Assembly (NCBI GenBank): GCA_020465985.1
Contig: JAANYP010000257.1
Span: 1,370,706-1,434,705 of the forward strand
Reading direction: 5' to 3'
Source of the DNA: Centrapalus pauciflorus
Lineage: Eukaryota; Streptophyta; Magnoliopsida; Asterales; Asteraceae
DNA length: 64,000 nucleotides
Position numbers and translations under genes: made by a program. The notes beneath the pieces are model-generated. The model made no database searches, was not told the origin of the DNA, and was given only the letters and a program-made list of their open reading frames with translations. This document shows, piece by piece, positions 1 to 26,600 of this stretch; the stretch's first letter is position 1, and the number at the start of each line of letters is the position of its first letter.

Positions 1-37
1 AAGATAAATGATAGTATAGAAGGAAGAAGTGGCATAC

Positions 38-12639
<12,602 letters not shown>

Positions 12640-13386
12640 TTGTGGGAGATATTGAAGGGAATAAGGTTTAGGAGGGCTAGGTCTAAGAAATGACCATAGT
12701 CCCGTACCGGCCGCAGCCGGCCTGGCCGACGGTCTTTGGCGGGACTGATTAGCACCCAGTTCTTCTGAAAGGTTCCCAGAAAATATAAGGGAAGACAGTA
12801 ACTTTAACCCCTACGAATCAAAAACCTTGAACACTGATACAAATTTCATTAAAAAATTCCATTGCATATAGATGGCAGACTGTTTTAACTTCTTTCACTG
12901 CAACTCAACCTAGAAATCATGATAACAGATCAAAACCCTATATTTCTCCTCAATGGCTCAACCGATAAATTAGGAGTTCAGAGTAACTCGATCAAAACAA
13001 AACCCTCTTAATTTTCCAGAAATAACTCTTAAAAATCTTCGTTCTTTTAACAATATTTCAACGAATAAACCAAGCAAAGAAAGATCAAAAGTGGAGTGAT
13101 TGCTCAATTGATCATACGAGTGAATCCACTGATGAATTACAAGAATAATCAGGGTTAACCAGATGGAAATTCACATGAATTTATGATCGATTACTATTTG
13201 TGGTAGGAATTCGAATTGTGAAAGTGATATTGGATTAGGGTATGGGATTAATCTGTAAAATTGTTGATTGATCGGGGAGAGGGAGAAGGAGAATGAGAAT
13301 GAGAGATGGGAGGTGCAAAGTGAAAACTGAAAACGACGATTTCCTGCTGCTTGGTCGATTGACAGTCATGCCGTGAGTATTCTTTT
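12640..13386 (-). promoter_or_regulatory. GRV2 leader and promoter region
   Basis: This stretch lies directly upstream of the GRV2 ATG. It is less AT-rich between 12690 and 12750 and contains a five-codon AUG mini-ORF at 12683-12697. A pyrimidine tract followed by CAG near 12760 could be the acceptor of a 5' UTR intron. I cannot place the transcription start. Confidence 0.4.
12683..12697 (-). promoter_or_regulatory. Possible mini upstream ORF before GRV2
   Basis: An ATG is followed by three codons (V-I-S) and TAG, ending 43 nt upstream of the GRV2 start. If this segment is in the mature leader, ribosomes would meet a four-residue uORF first. It is only inference that the segment is transcribed. 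Confidence 0.3.
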
Positions 13387-13821
13387 GCCTGTGTGACAGC
13401 TATTTTCAATAACTCCTTTTTTTTCTCTAATTAAAGTATTTTCCATTATTTTTTGGTTAAGTGTACATCGATAGATAATGTTGAATGAAAATATTTTATT
13501 ACAAACTAGTTGATTTACCTTTGCAATGTACAGAGATTTTTGAATAACATTCAAAAAAACCTATAAACTTTTCTCATTTTCATGATTAAGTTTCTAAATT
13601 CTTTTTTTGATTGTTTAAGTCCCTAAACTATTTTTGTATTATCAAAAAGTATATATTCTTGACTGGCTACCGGATGAATAGGTAAAACACAGCCAATACA
13701 ACAAAAAGTTTAGGTACTTATTCGCTAAAACATGTAAAGATAGTAGGTAATCTGAATAACACAGCCAATACAACAAAAAGTTTAGGTATGTTTTTTTGAG
13801 TATTGATTTGAGTGTGTGTTA
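13387..13821. repeat. AT-rich spacer with duplicated 30-mer
   Basis: No gene is visible. A 30 bp block starting acacagccaatacaac occurs at 13687-13716 and again at 13759-13788, identical apart from the edges. From about 13790 the GT-rich composition matches the retrotransposon remnant to the right of 15047, so the retroelement probably begins in here. Confidence 0.5.
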
Positions 13822-15044
13822 GGGGGTGTTTGTTGGTGACTTAACAAGACTTAATGAGATTTAATATAAATTCTCGGTCAGACATTCAAGTGTTTGTTGA
13901 AAGCTTATTGATTAAGCTTTAACACCCGGTCAGCCACCTTGTTCAGTCTTTAAATGGCTTGTAGTCCCCATTCAGTAGCTTTAGTTCCCACAATACCCTC
14001 ACAAATCTCTCATTTTTTCTGTAGCTTCTCCAGAGATGTATTCCAGGCCAGACCATCGCTATTCTTTTGTCAGTCACCAGGACGCCATGTTCGACCACAT
14101 CATCTCTGGTATGCCTCTCTCTCGATCTACTTTTTCCTTCGATCTCCTCCACAAACCACCATAGCCACCGAGATATGTCACCGTCGAGATTTCGGCTCTA
14201 ATATACCGCCGACTTTGCTCCGATCTGTTGTATCTTGTTCCTTCGATCTCCTCTACAAACCACCATAGCCACCAAGATATGTCACCGTCGAGATTTTGGC
14301 TCTAACATACCGCCGACTTTTCTTCGATCTATTAAAGCTTGTTCCTTCGATCTCCTCCACAATCCACCATAGCCACCGAGATATGTCATCGTCGAGATTT
14401 CTGCTCTAATATACCGCCAAATTTGCTCCAATCTGTTATCGCTTTGTGTTTGCTACAACTCCTCCATACTCTCTGTCTATGATGCAACTTCCATTGCAAC
14501 TTAAAAGGACTTGTTTTGGCATGTGAGTAGTGGAGGTTGTGAATTTTTTAGTTTGGTGGGTTTGTAATTTTAGAGCAAACAGATCTCGGTGGCTTTCTGT
14601 ATTTATTCCAACTTATTTAGAGCATTTTGGTTTGTGAGTTTCTTATATTTTAATTTTGAGGTTGTAATAGAATCATTCACAGTGCCATCTTTTTAAGTTT
14701 GTGATTTTATGTGGGGCATTTAGGTTTTGTTAACCAAAGTTGCAAATCATGGAATTATATTATTTATTGATATTCTTATTTTGCTTATTGAACATTATGT
14801 GTTATTGAACTAGGATTTGACACGGATAAAAGGATTATTTCTTGAATAACAGTTGCAATTGAAGTTTGTTTTCGTCTGTTTAAAAATTACTAAACTAAAG
14901 GGTAAATTAGTAATTCTATTTTATTCAGACGTTTCATTCAGTATATATGCAAACAATATCTGTTATTTTCTAGACAGATAGCTTATTCTAGACAGCTAGC
15001 TTAATCCAGTTAGAACTTATTGGAAAATGCAAACAAACAGCCCC
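13822..15044. mobile_element. 1.2 kb PIF/Harbinger-type non-autonomous element
   Basis: The left end gggggtgtttgttgg and the right end ccaataag...aaacagcccc form inverted termini, bounded by TTA at 13819-13821 and 15045-15047. The element is large for a MITE. It holds three tandem 104 bp units at 14136-14447 with a C-rich, exon-like base composition unlike the termini. It appears to be inserted in an older LTR element, since GT-rich sequence continues on both sides. No transposase ORF was seen. Confidence 0.65.
14136..14447. repeat. Three tandem 104 bp units inside the PIF-like element
   Basis: Units start at 14136, 14240 and 14344, each opening ccttcgatctcct and containing a Cys/Pro-coding-like segment. 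Divergence between units is a few percent by eye. There is no continuous ORF through all three. Confidence 0.85.
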
Positions 15045-15047
15045 TTA

Positions 15048-16092
15048 GTGTGGGACGGGTCATTGGGCTGTGTCTGTGATAAGAGTATGTGTTCTGCTGT
15101 GTGTGACTGCTTCGTTTTGTCTGAGATTATGTGGCTCCGTGACAGAAATGTGGAAGGGTTGTGTATGGGTTATATGTGATTGTTATATCTGGGTATGTGT
15201 GTGAGAGTGAGATATATTGTGGTAAGATGGGTTATCAGAGTTCTGGAATTGGGCATTGTGTCATGTTAGTGGATCAAATTATATGAATAATTAATGCGAG
15301 TGTGTTTGTGATTGTGGGATTCAGTGACAGAGGGGCGAAATTGTGTATATGGGCTGAACGGGGTATATATGTGTAGTCAATGTGCTAGAGTTGGGCTACT
15401 GTGATCTGGGTGTGTATGTGAGAGCGGAATATATTGTGATGTGTTAGTGGATTGATCAACCCTGATAGTGGAGTGTCATATTAATAGTGGATTTAAATTC
15501 TTGTGTGTGCTATCCCTATCTGTGATATTGTGCTTTGCGAGATGCGTTTATCTGGGTGGTGAAAAGAGCTGAGAGTTCTGTTGTGATAGTAGATTAATCT
15601 ATTGAGAGTGGATTTAATCCCTTTATGAATTTAACCATGTTTATGAGTTTGCGTTTAGTGATTCGATGGAGATGTCTATTGTGTTAGTGGATGATCTATA
15701 TGGAGTCATGCGAGTATGTGATAAAAGAGAGTGAAAATCGATGGATTGAGATCATATGTGGATTTAGTGGCTTATGAGGTAACGCCACGTGAAGACTCTG
15801 TGAATAGAGGATCTATCAGTTGCCGATATGTGAATTAGGGGATTTAATTGAGCTATTAGTGGATTGTCTAATTGAGTTAAAGATTCGAGGGAGTCGACTT
15901 GCTTCGAGAGTTGAAATAGAGACGTGTATTAGTGATGATTGTGCCAATCCGAGTTCAAATGCGAATTTATCAGAGTTGTTGATGATGTCGAGAGTTGCGA
16001 GTCAACATTTTCGGGGATTTGACTTAGCGATGTGTATTGCGAATGGCTTGCGATAGATTCCGGGGACGGAATCTTTTTAAGAGGGGAGGATT
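15048..16092 (+). mobile_element. Internal remnant of an LTR retrotransposon
   Basis: GT-rich sequence leads up to a polypurine tract (aagaggggagga, 16079-16090) directly in front of an LTR that begins TGTAACATCCCG. The remnant carries no recognisable gag, protease, reverse transcriptase or integrase. The small ORF at 15820-16056 has no features I recognise. The 5' LTR is absent from the window. Confidence 0.6.
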
Positions 16093-17932
16093 TGTAACAT
16101 CCCGTTTTTGTGATAATTGCGTGGATTTATTTTAGTGGATAATTAATATATTATTATTGCGTGGGTCCAATGAGAACCCGATTAGTGGATATATACGTGT
16201 CGGGTTTGCGAGTTACGTGTCTCCGGGTCATAATTAGTGGATTATTATAATCATTGGGATCGTAGATTTAATTGGGTTGAGTGGAGTTTAATTGTGAAAA
16301 TTGAGTATCGGGTTCGGGTTATTGGGTCGGAACCCGTCTAAAAGTGGAAAGAATATATTCGTGCCTTCCTTTCCTAAAATAGAAACGTATGTGTGTGTGT
16401 GTGAAGTGTATCGTGATAGTGTGTGTGTGTACCTTCCTGGAGCAGCAAAATAGCAAGAATCAAATTGGTTGCTGAGAATTAGTTATCTTCCTTCCCCTTT
16501 GGTGTTCTTGATCAAGTGAAGGTAAGATTTTATGAATTTGGGTTGCTAAATTCGTGTGTGGGATGTGTTAAGTTGTAGTTTGGGTTCTGATATGTGTGGG
16601 TAAGTTACATATGTGTTTTGTGGGATATTTTATGGTCTGGAGATCGAGTATGGGAGGTAATACCTCTGGATTCTGCCATTTTTGCGAAGCTGATCGACCT
16701 GCACATCACGTGAGCGCGGCCGCGATGGCCTCGGCGCGACCGCGATGGCGGCGCGGCCGAGTTGGCTGGAGCCCGGCCGCGATGCGGCGGCTGCTGGTGG
16801 GGGTTCTTGGGCGCCGTTTGCTTGCTCAGGGTGGTGTCATGGGTCATATGTGGTTGTGATAATTGTGTTTGGGTTCGAGTTGGGTTTTCATCGGGATTTT
16901 GGGATTCAATTGGGGGTTGCTTTTGGATTCGAGTTAAGCTCATTATGAGTTTGTGATAGGTGTTCGTGGATTCGTGTTAACGAGTTGGGATTTGTGTAAT
17001 TTCAGGGACGAGTCAACGAGCCGAGCCGAGTCAGAGATTCCGGGATTAGTGGATCGATCAGGTGAGTACGCGAGATCTTTTAAAAAGACCGGTCGTTGTC
17101 TTTTGGGTCATTTTGTGTCATACTTCATATGTGAATATATGAACTGTGTTGAGATGGTGGGCAATACGAGTTGCCCCTCAGGTATGATCCTTCCTTTCTT
17201 TATATGTGGATATAAATTATGTATGAGATCCATGATACCGTGATTGCGATGAGTTATCGCGGGAGCTGAGTAGCTCTGTTCAACCCTGAGTAGGGTCCCC
17301 ATATATATATGGTTGTGTTTATTCTCAGGTCGCTCCTGAGCCTATGAGTCCTGTTAGCCATGAGTATGGCTAGGGTGCAGGAGGGGAAGAGTTTCCCCAT
17401 TTGAGATGAGTATCTCATTGGGCATTGGATCTCATATGTCTCTGAGCAGAGGCTTGTGTGGCATGAGTATGCTATGTGTTCATACCTGTATTGAGATGTT
17501 GATTGCCAGGGACAGAGATTGAGCTTGTGTTGTGTGTATGTGCTACGTGTATGCATGCTATGTGTTACTGTGCAGAGTCTAACCCTCGAGTACTCACGAG
17601 CTTTCGAGCTTACGTATTCGAGTCTTCCGTGTTCAGGGTATCAGGGGAAGAGATGAGTAGGCTGGGTTTGCTGATCAGGGGATTGCGGGGATCGGGAATC
17701 ATCTGGGGAGCTTGGTGTTAGTTTTGTGTAATGATCTAATCAGTGTTAATTATGTTAGCAGCTTTTGGGATTATGTAATCAGCGGATTATATGTTGATTG
17801 TGTTTATGTAAAAGTTTTAAATTAATAGTGGATTCTAGTTTATCCTGTGACGTGTGCATAATAGAGCTATTGCGATAAGCCACCTGTGTATTGAATTGAC
17901 GTGGCATTTCCGGGATCGGGAGGGGTGTTACA
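16093..17932 (+). mobile_element. 3' LTR of a truncated retrotransposon (1840 bp)
   Basis: It starts TGTAACATCCCG directly after the polypurine tract and ends GGGGTGTTACA, giving the TG...CA borders with short inverted termini. LTRs opening TGTAACA are common in plant Ty3-type elements, but with no polymerase domain the lineage stays open. A CpG-dense block lies at 16715-16805. Confidence 0.65.
16715..16805. other. CpG-dense block in the LTR
   Basis: This run of about 90 bp is dominated by gcggccgcgatgg-like motifs in an otherwise AT-rich window. It contains overlapping repeats of a GCGGCCGCGATG core. No gene was assigned. Confidence 0.7.
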
Positions 17933-18700
17933 TCAAATCAATATATTAATTTACAAACTCGATAGTCAACCACACAGACATGTAGCTCAAACAGACAACT
18001 AGGCAGTTGATTTATTTTAAGACTTTATATATAATATTTTTGCTTTCTATAATAACTTTTGTTATATTATAATTTATAAAATCCGAATATATCATTATGA
18101 TCGCATTATTTTATCTACATTCTAATATAAAATTTATTACTGTCGGAACTATTTTCATTAAGCAGACAGATATGCAGTTGGCTTATTTTATTTTATATAT
18201 GATATATAAATTTTATTTTTCTGTTACACTCTTTGATATTATATTATATAAAAAAAATTAAATATATCATTATGATCATATTATTTTTATCTCTTTTTCA
18301 ATACAAAATATTTTTTCAAATGGATACCACAATGTCGTTCAATGAAAAATGAATCTCACAATCAGACAACTCAAGCTGACAGGTAAGTAACTGATTTATT
18401 TAATTACCTTATATATAATAATAGATAACAATTTTGTTTTCAATAATAAATTCTGATATATTATGTTTTGTAAAAATTCAAAATATATCACTTTGATTGC
18501 ATTATAATTTATTTACATTTTGATATAAATTTATAAACTTATAACTAGTTTCATTAAGCAAACAAGTATGCAGCTGACCATTTATTTTATTTTACATATA
18601 ATATATAACTATTTTGTTTTTCTCTTATAACAATTGATATAATATACTATAAAGTTGTTAAATTAATGGGTATAAATACTAATATAAGAAACTCACTTAA
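17933..18700. repeat. Diverged tandem repeat, about 385 bp higher-order unit
   Basis: Blocks anchored by related motifs (cagttgatttatttta and variants) start near 18004, 18173, 18386 and 18570. Blocks 1 and 3, and blocks 2 and 4, are most alike, so this is a two-copy array of a two-part unit. Shared segments include atatatcattatgat and a cattaagca(g/a)aca motif. It is AT-rich and non-coding. Confidence 0.6.
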
Positions 18701-18721
18701 TAAAAAAATATATCTGTGTGT

Positions 18722-18726
<5 letters not shown>

Positions 18727-18794
<68 letters not shown>
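18727..18794. repeat. (TA)n(TG)n compound microsatellite
   Basis: A TA run of about 30 bp is followed by a TG run of about 36 bp. Confidence 0.95.
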
Positions 18795-18797
<3 letters not shown>

Positions 18798-19231
18798 GGT
18801 GGATTCAATGGAAAAAAGCAATGTGCATTAGGAAACCAACATGATGTATAAACAGTCTGAAATGCGTCAAGAAGATTATTCAAGGGCATTATAGGTATAT
18901 TCCTTTTACATTAATTTAGTAGATTTTAAAAATCAGATTTAATGCTAGAAAGATCTATAATTACTCTAATTGCCGATTTTGATGGGATTTATCAAATAAA
19001 CAAAAGTTATATTTTACATGGAAAGCAGAGAGATTTCTATTTTGACATTTTACATGTTTACCATTTTGTCACTATGCACACCAATGCATCGATCAGATGA
19101 TGCAACCGAAAAATGATAATATTTACATCATTGTCACCTTGTTCTTTTTAATGAATGCATTAGATCAAATGGCTGTGATTGGTAGATATTGCTTTCCTGA
19201 TACACATTGGGTTTCCATTGAACCCACCACT
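18795..19231. other. Featureless AT-rich spacer
   Basis: I see no gene, repeat or element end between the two compound microsatellites. Confidence 0.6.
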
Positions 19232-20244
<1,013 letters not shown>

Positions 20245-20276
20245 TATATATATATATTATATATATATATATATAT
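20245..20276. repeat. (TA)n between two inverted element copies
   Basis: A TA run with one interruption. It forms the centre of the 1.76 kb near-palindrome. Confidence 0.9.
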
Positions 20277-21485
<1,209 letters not shown>

Positions 21486-22144
21486 AACTCAATATTTATG
21501 TAGTCTCAAATAATAATGTGAACCATTTGATTATCTAAATCAATGGTGATGACCGGAGTGGTATTTTTGTAATAAAATGCCCTTTTTGTCAAAATTTTAT
21601 AGGAATTAAAAAAACAATGACATATTGGTATGTTTAACTTTTTCTCTCAGTCAGCCATTCCAAGACCATTAGTTCAACCTTCATTTCATTTTTCATGTTT
21701 TTCCCCTCTCTGTCTCGTTCTCTCTTTTCTTCATCTTCGTCATTTATTCTTCATTTTCAGATTGAGATTTGAAAATGAAAAAGAAGATTAGTTCAAGTCT
21801 AGATCTTGACGTTTTTAACTAAAGGCATCTAATCTTCTTCGTCTTCTTCATTTTCTCGACTTTCTTAATCTTGATTTCTTCATCGGGTTTTTAGGTTTCT
21901 TCATCTTTGAAACCAAGTCAGATATTATACTCCATCACGAAGCATGTTCATCTTTTGGGTTTTGTTCAAAGTTTGAAAATCTATGTTTTTTTTAATATGA
22001 CAATTCATGTTCTTATAAAAATGAAGGTTTATCATGAAGATCGATTTCTGGGTTTTTTAAGAATAAGATATGCACTTTTTCATTTTTATTATGTAAAAGT
22101 CAAATATTACATGTATAATAGTTATATATTATATGTATAACTAT
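21486..22144. other. AT-rich spacer with CTT-rich tract
   Basis: The region 21700-21900 is dominated by ttcttcatcttc-type low-complexity sequence. No gene or element end was identified. Confidence 0.5.
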
Positions 22145-22646
22145 AGGGGTGTTCATTTTCGGATGATCCGAAATCAGATACTTGAATTAGACTATCCGAT
22201 TTTCATATAATCCTAATTTTGGAATATCCGAAAATTCAACTTTTTAGTTAAACTTTAAATTATAAAATGAATTCAAATATATAAAAGACATGCAAATCTA
22301 TATATACCTATTAACATATAAAAAAGTAATTGTGTCACAAACAAAAATATATATCACACTTTTTTAACTTAAAACAACAAAAAAATACGTCAAAAAAGTT
22401 TAAAATGCATTTAAACGAATTATAAATATGTTTTGAGCTACATTAGACACTTAAAATTAAAGAATATAACTATTGTTAGTCAGATAATATTTGGTAAAAA
22501 AATTAGAAAAATAAAAAAAATTGGATTTCGGGTTTTCGAATAATCCGAAATTCTCAAAATTCTACAAAATCCGAATCTTAATTCGAGTTTGAAATTTCGA
22601 ATACTTTCAGATCGGATCGGATTCATATATTTTTGAACACACACCT
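22145..22646. mobile_element. hAT-type non-autonomous element (about 500 bp)
   Basis: The left end aggggtgttcattttcgg and the right end tttttgaacacacacct are inverted termini of the plant hAT MITE type. Flanking octamers ataactat and ataacagt match at 6 of 8 positions. The interior carries ccgaaat/atttcgg inverted motifs. Confidence 0.55.
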
Positions 22647-23326
22647 ATAACAGTTCCTATTATATGTGTAATATCGTCTTGTTCATCTTCTTTTTTGGGT
22701 TTTTTCATCTTCACCATTGATAAACATGTTCGAAGATGAAGATGAAACATATTTGAAATCAAAATATGAAGGTTCATCTTCTTCATTTTTTTTCCTAGAT
22801 CTATCAAGCTTCGTTATAGGTTTTATAGAAGGTTCAAGATCTGAGTTTTTTTTAATGTCTATCTAGATTTTATTTGGTTTCTTAAGATCCGGACATTTCA
22901 TCTTCTTCATCTTCAATATCTGGATGTTGTCCTCTTTTTGTGTGTTTATTATATGTATAATAGTTATATATTACGTTTATTATACGTATAGTACTTATAT
23001 ATTATATGTATAATAGGTAAATATTGCATGTATAATAGTTATACATTATATGTATGATCGTATTCATTATATGTCTAATAGGATATATTGTATGTATAAT
23101 ATTTGAAGATCTCTACCACGAATGTCTTTGAATGTATTTTAGATATGAATGATGGTTTTAGAAACTATCTTTTGATGTATTTGATTATTTTGTTTTTTTT
23201 TATCTTCATTAGTATATCATTATTTTTTGCTATTTCATGATTTGGTACATTAATATCTCATTTATTCATTATTTAAAAGTTAAATTTGAAATTTTTATCA
23301 CTTTCAACAACTTGTTTATTGTAACT
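22647..23326. repeat. Low-complexity region with degenerate TATGTATAA repeats
   Basis: Positions 22945-23102 hold about nine imperfect repeats of a ttatatgtataatag motif. The rest is CTT/GAA-rich low-complexity DNA. No gene was seen. Confidence 0.5.
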
Positions 23327-23339
23327 TGGTATCACAGCC
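23327..23339 (+). other. Possible initiator-tRNA-Met primer-binding site remnant
   Basis: tggtatcacagcc differs at one base from the plant LTR-retrotransposon primer-binding site tggtatcagagc, and follows an LTR-like end (tattgtaact). It may be a decayed copia-type element. No matching LTR copy was found in the window. Confidence 0.3.
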
Positions 23340-23680
23340 TCCTCCGAAGATACTCCCATCAACTATACAAGAACTCGATGAGCAAAGAGCCGAAGACTAC
23401 AAATACAAACCAAAAATTCAAGATTTTGTAAACATCCATCGGTGTCTCTACTCTCTACACAGGAGAAATGTGAAAAACTACCAATAAAGTATGATAAAAT
23501 CCTAAATTTCTAGTGAACTTTCAAAGTACAAAACAGAAAACAAAACAAAAGATATGCTATGTAAAACAAAGTCATCTCAAAACGAAACCAAGATAGGGAA
23601 GGTTTATTGTTCACTTGACAAACGAACATGTGACTATCCTCATGCTCACTTGTAGCATATCATATCAGTAAGAAACGCGC

Positions 23681-26600
23681 CTAGCGCACAGGCTGCTGGT
23701 TGTAGTGGTTCTTCTCCTTCTTCTTGGCAGCCGCGAGTCTTGCACTCCTTGCAGCAGCCTCGCTAGCGGCAGCTCTGGCGGCAGCATCCATCTCCTTGTT
23801 GGATTTCTTCTTTTTTGCAGCAGCCACCTTCTTTATCTTCACCTTCACGTCAATCCCAGATAAACTTTCAACCTTCTGCGATCCAGTAGCTTCGGATCCT
23901 GAATTCCCAGCATCAGGACCGTTCGAGACCTCCTGTTGTTCTTTCACATCTTTAGAAGATTTCTCCTTCTTTTTCTTCTTTTTAGCGCTTTTGCTCTCGC
24001 CACCTGAAACGTTTTTGTCTTTCTTATCTGCTTCTCCGTTTCGATTGTCCACCTTCTCTTGGCTAACACCTGAAAAAAAGATGCATGAAGAATAGGAGAT
24101 TATGTGCATATAAAGTAAAAGCATCGATTGTCAATTGCAGAAAATAAAAGATGGCTGGCTCCGAAATCTACCACCACAAACAAAAAGATGGCTAGTGTTA
24201 GAAACGATAGTAGATTAAAAACCAGACCAACTTTCTGGCTCAACTCATAAACAAACACCCAACTGATGATGGTTTTAGCATGAGAAACATGAAAAGGCAG
24301 ATAAACAGAGTTCTTGCACGTGAACAGTCTTATAAATGAAGTGAAAGTTGGAATATTTTATGGTAAAGTGAGATAACTAGGGGTTAGTTTGGTCTAGAGC
24401 CCATGCCGAATATCATTATATTTGCCCTAGAGTATTTGAGAAATGGTTCAGTTCGATCGGGAGCAGAACTAAACTGGCTTTTTTTTCATAACTTAAAATG
24501 GCATTGTTGTAAGCTTTACATTTTTCATATTCAAAAAACCCAAGTTTGTATTTGGTTCACGCTCCAGTTTGGGACCAAACAAACTGGTTTACACTGGTTC
24601 CGACCAGATGAACACCCCTAGAGATACAAACACAAGGTTATGAAGATGCAAGCAGCCACAGATCAAAATGTGTGTGAATGGTTTTTGTTTGAGATGCGTA
24701 TGTAGAGTTGTAGACATAAAGAACAAACATGGAATTTCATATGGGAAAAACTTTACTAGCTTACCACGGGAATCTTCTTGGCCGCTGCTTTCAGCCAATC
24801 CAAGCTCTGCAAGCACGGCTTCAAGTTCTGCAAGTTCTTTCTTCTTCAGTTCCTTCTTCGAAAGCTGTCTGTCATTGTCCTTGGGCACAACCGGTTCTTT
24901 TTCAGTAGGCTTCTGAACAACAGGTCCTTTTTCTGCTGGCGCTTCTGGTTCATGGTCATTTTCTTCATCATTGTCATCATCAATTTCATCTAGGCCTTCA
25001 TCTTCACTTTCACTTTCCTGCTTAAGAAATTTATAGCATAATATTTCTTTTGAAGCATAATTACAGAGATATAGGATCTTGTATCAAAGGTATATGAATA
25101 AAGCTATTTGCAGTCAGTTACTTTTTGTTATTAATAGATATTACCTAATAAAAAAGCAGATGAACTTTTTAAAGCTGTAAGAAGTTAATATGTGAGGCAC
25201 ATTATACTAACCATAAATTATAAATATATAGTAAAATATTGATATTTAATAAGTAAATTAGGAAGAAAAAGAAATCACAATATATCTCTTTGAGTGTGTT
25301 CTCCGTGATTTACATTGAGAAACCTAATAAAGTAATAATTTATTACAAAAACGAAGACAATCAGAAAGGCACATCGTTCAAGCATGATCCACATTTATTG
25401 GTTTCTTTTTCTAATCTTCTGAAGTCTTATATGCAAAAGCACCCTATAAGCTTGCAAAAAAACCTATTTCTAGTTCATGGGATTAGTAACAGATCTCGTT
25501 ACATGTCTCAATAGATAAAACGAAATAAAACTGTAACCACAAATATCATATTAAAGCAGTACAGCTTGTGTCCCAGTAGGTACTTTTGTAAAGACAAGTG
25601 GTATTGCCATAAACATCATTGCCTTTTAAAGCTTTACCAAACGCAACATAAAACTAACGTGTTTCACTTATGACGTGACAGGAGTACCACTTCTTAGGTC
25701 ATAAAAGATGCTTTATGGCCCGGAAAAAATGACAGTGTGAGGGCTATTTAGATGTTTTACTCGTACTTCAAATAAGTGTTCGTTTTCAACAAAGGACCAC
25801 CGGAAAAAGCAAGCAGACATGGAGATTTTTACAGGCCCGCAAACTATTGTGGCTTTTAAAATCTAACCCCTGCAAATTTATTTAGTTATCCAAGAACGAT
25901 AATAGAAGTACATACTAAAAAGCTCTCTATCCATCCACTTTAAAGAACTTCAGTTGAGTCATGATAGCAAGGCTACATGCTGGAAAAAAAATCTTGTAGT
26001 GTCTTGTGATACTTGTTGCTCTTATTCTTAATCTAGCATATCCCCTAAAAATATTGTTTTACGGTAGTGCATACCCTAGACAAAATTCCTAGATCTGCCA
26101 TTAGCTGATATTCAACTAGCATGCATAAAGTTGTTACTAATACAAGGTCATATAATACCAACAATTATGTTAAAATTAGCAACAAGCTAGCAGAAAATGA
26201 GAACTAGTATCTTATCCGTGTGTTGGCCGGGTTATATCATTTAAAATTAGAGCATAAAAAACGGATTATTGTGTGTGTGTGTCTATATATATGGTTCGAG
26301 AAAGTACCACTCATTATGCAGCGCACCAGAAGGTACCCCCTTTAAAAACACTTTTTTTTAAAAAAATTTCGATAAATATGTATTAGTTAACATTATAAAG
26401 ATGATATGTAATTTTAACATACATTCCTTTAAAAATGAAGTGAACGTACACTTACATAAATTTGCATACATGTGAACGTACATTTATGTGATGCATGACC
26501 TTCTGGTGCGCTACATAGTAAGTGGTACTCAAATGAAAATAAATCTTATATATATACATATAACTTACCGAAATAAAATATACATTAAATAGATAAGTTA

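Noticed and set aside
14136..14447. Regularly spaced repeats considered as a CRISPR-like array
   Set aside because: Three direct tandem 104 bp units without spacers in plant DNA. No CRISPR logic.
15820..16056. 78-codon ORF before the polypurine tract, considered as a retroelement protein
   Set aside because: No gag, protease, RT, RNase H, integrase or envelope-like motif.
16596..16956. Overlapping ORFs on both strands in the CpG-dense block
   Set aside because: Open frames in GC-rich sequence are expected by chance (few stop codons). They lie inside the LTR.
23724..24095. Phe/Ser-rich plus-strand ORF
   Set aside because: It is the complement of the lysine-rich exon 3 (Lys codons read as Phe), not a separate gene.
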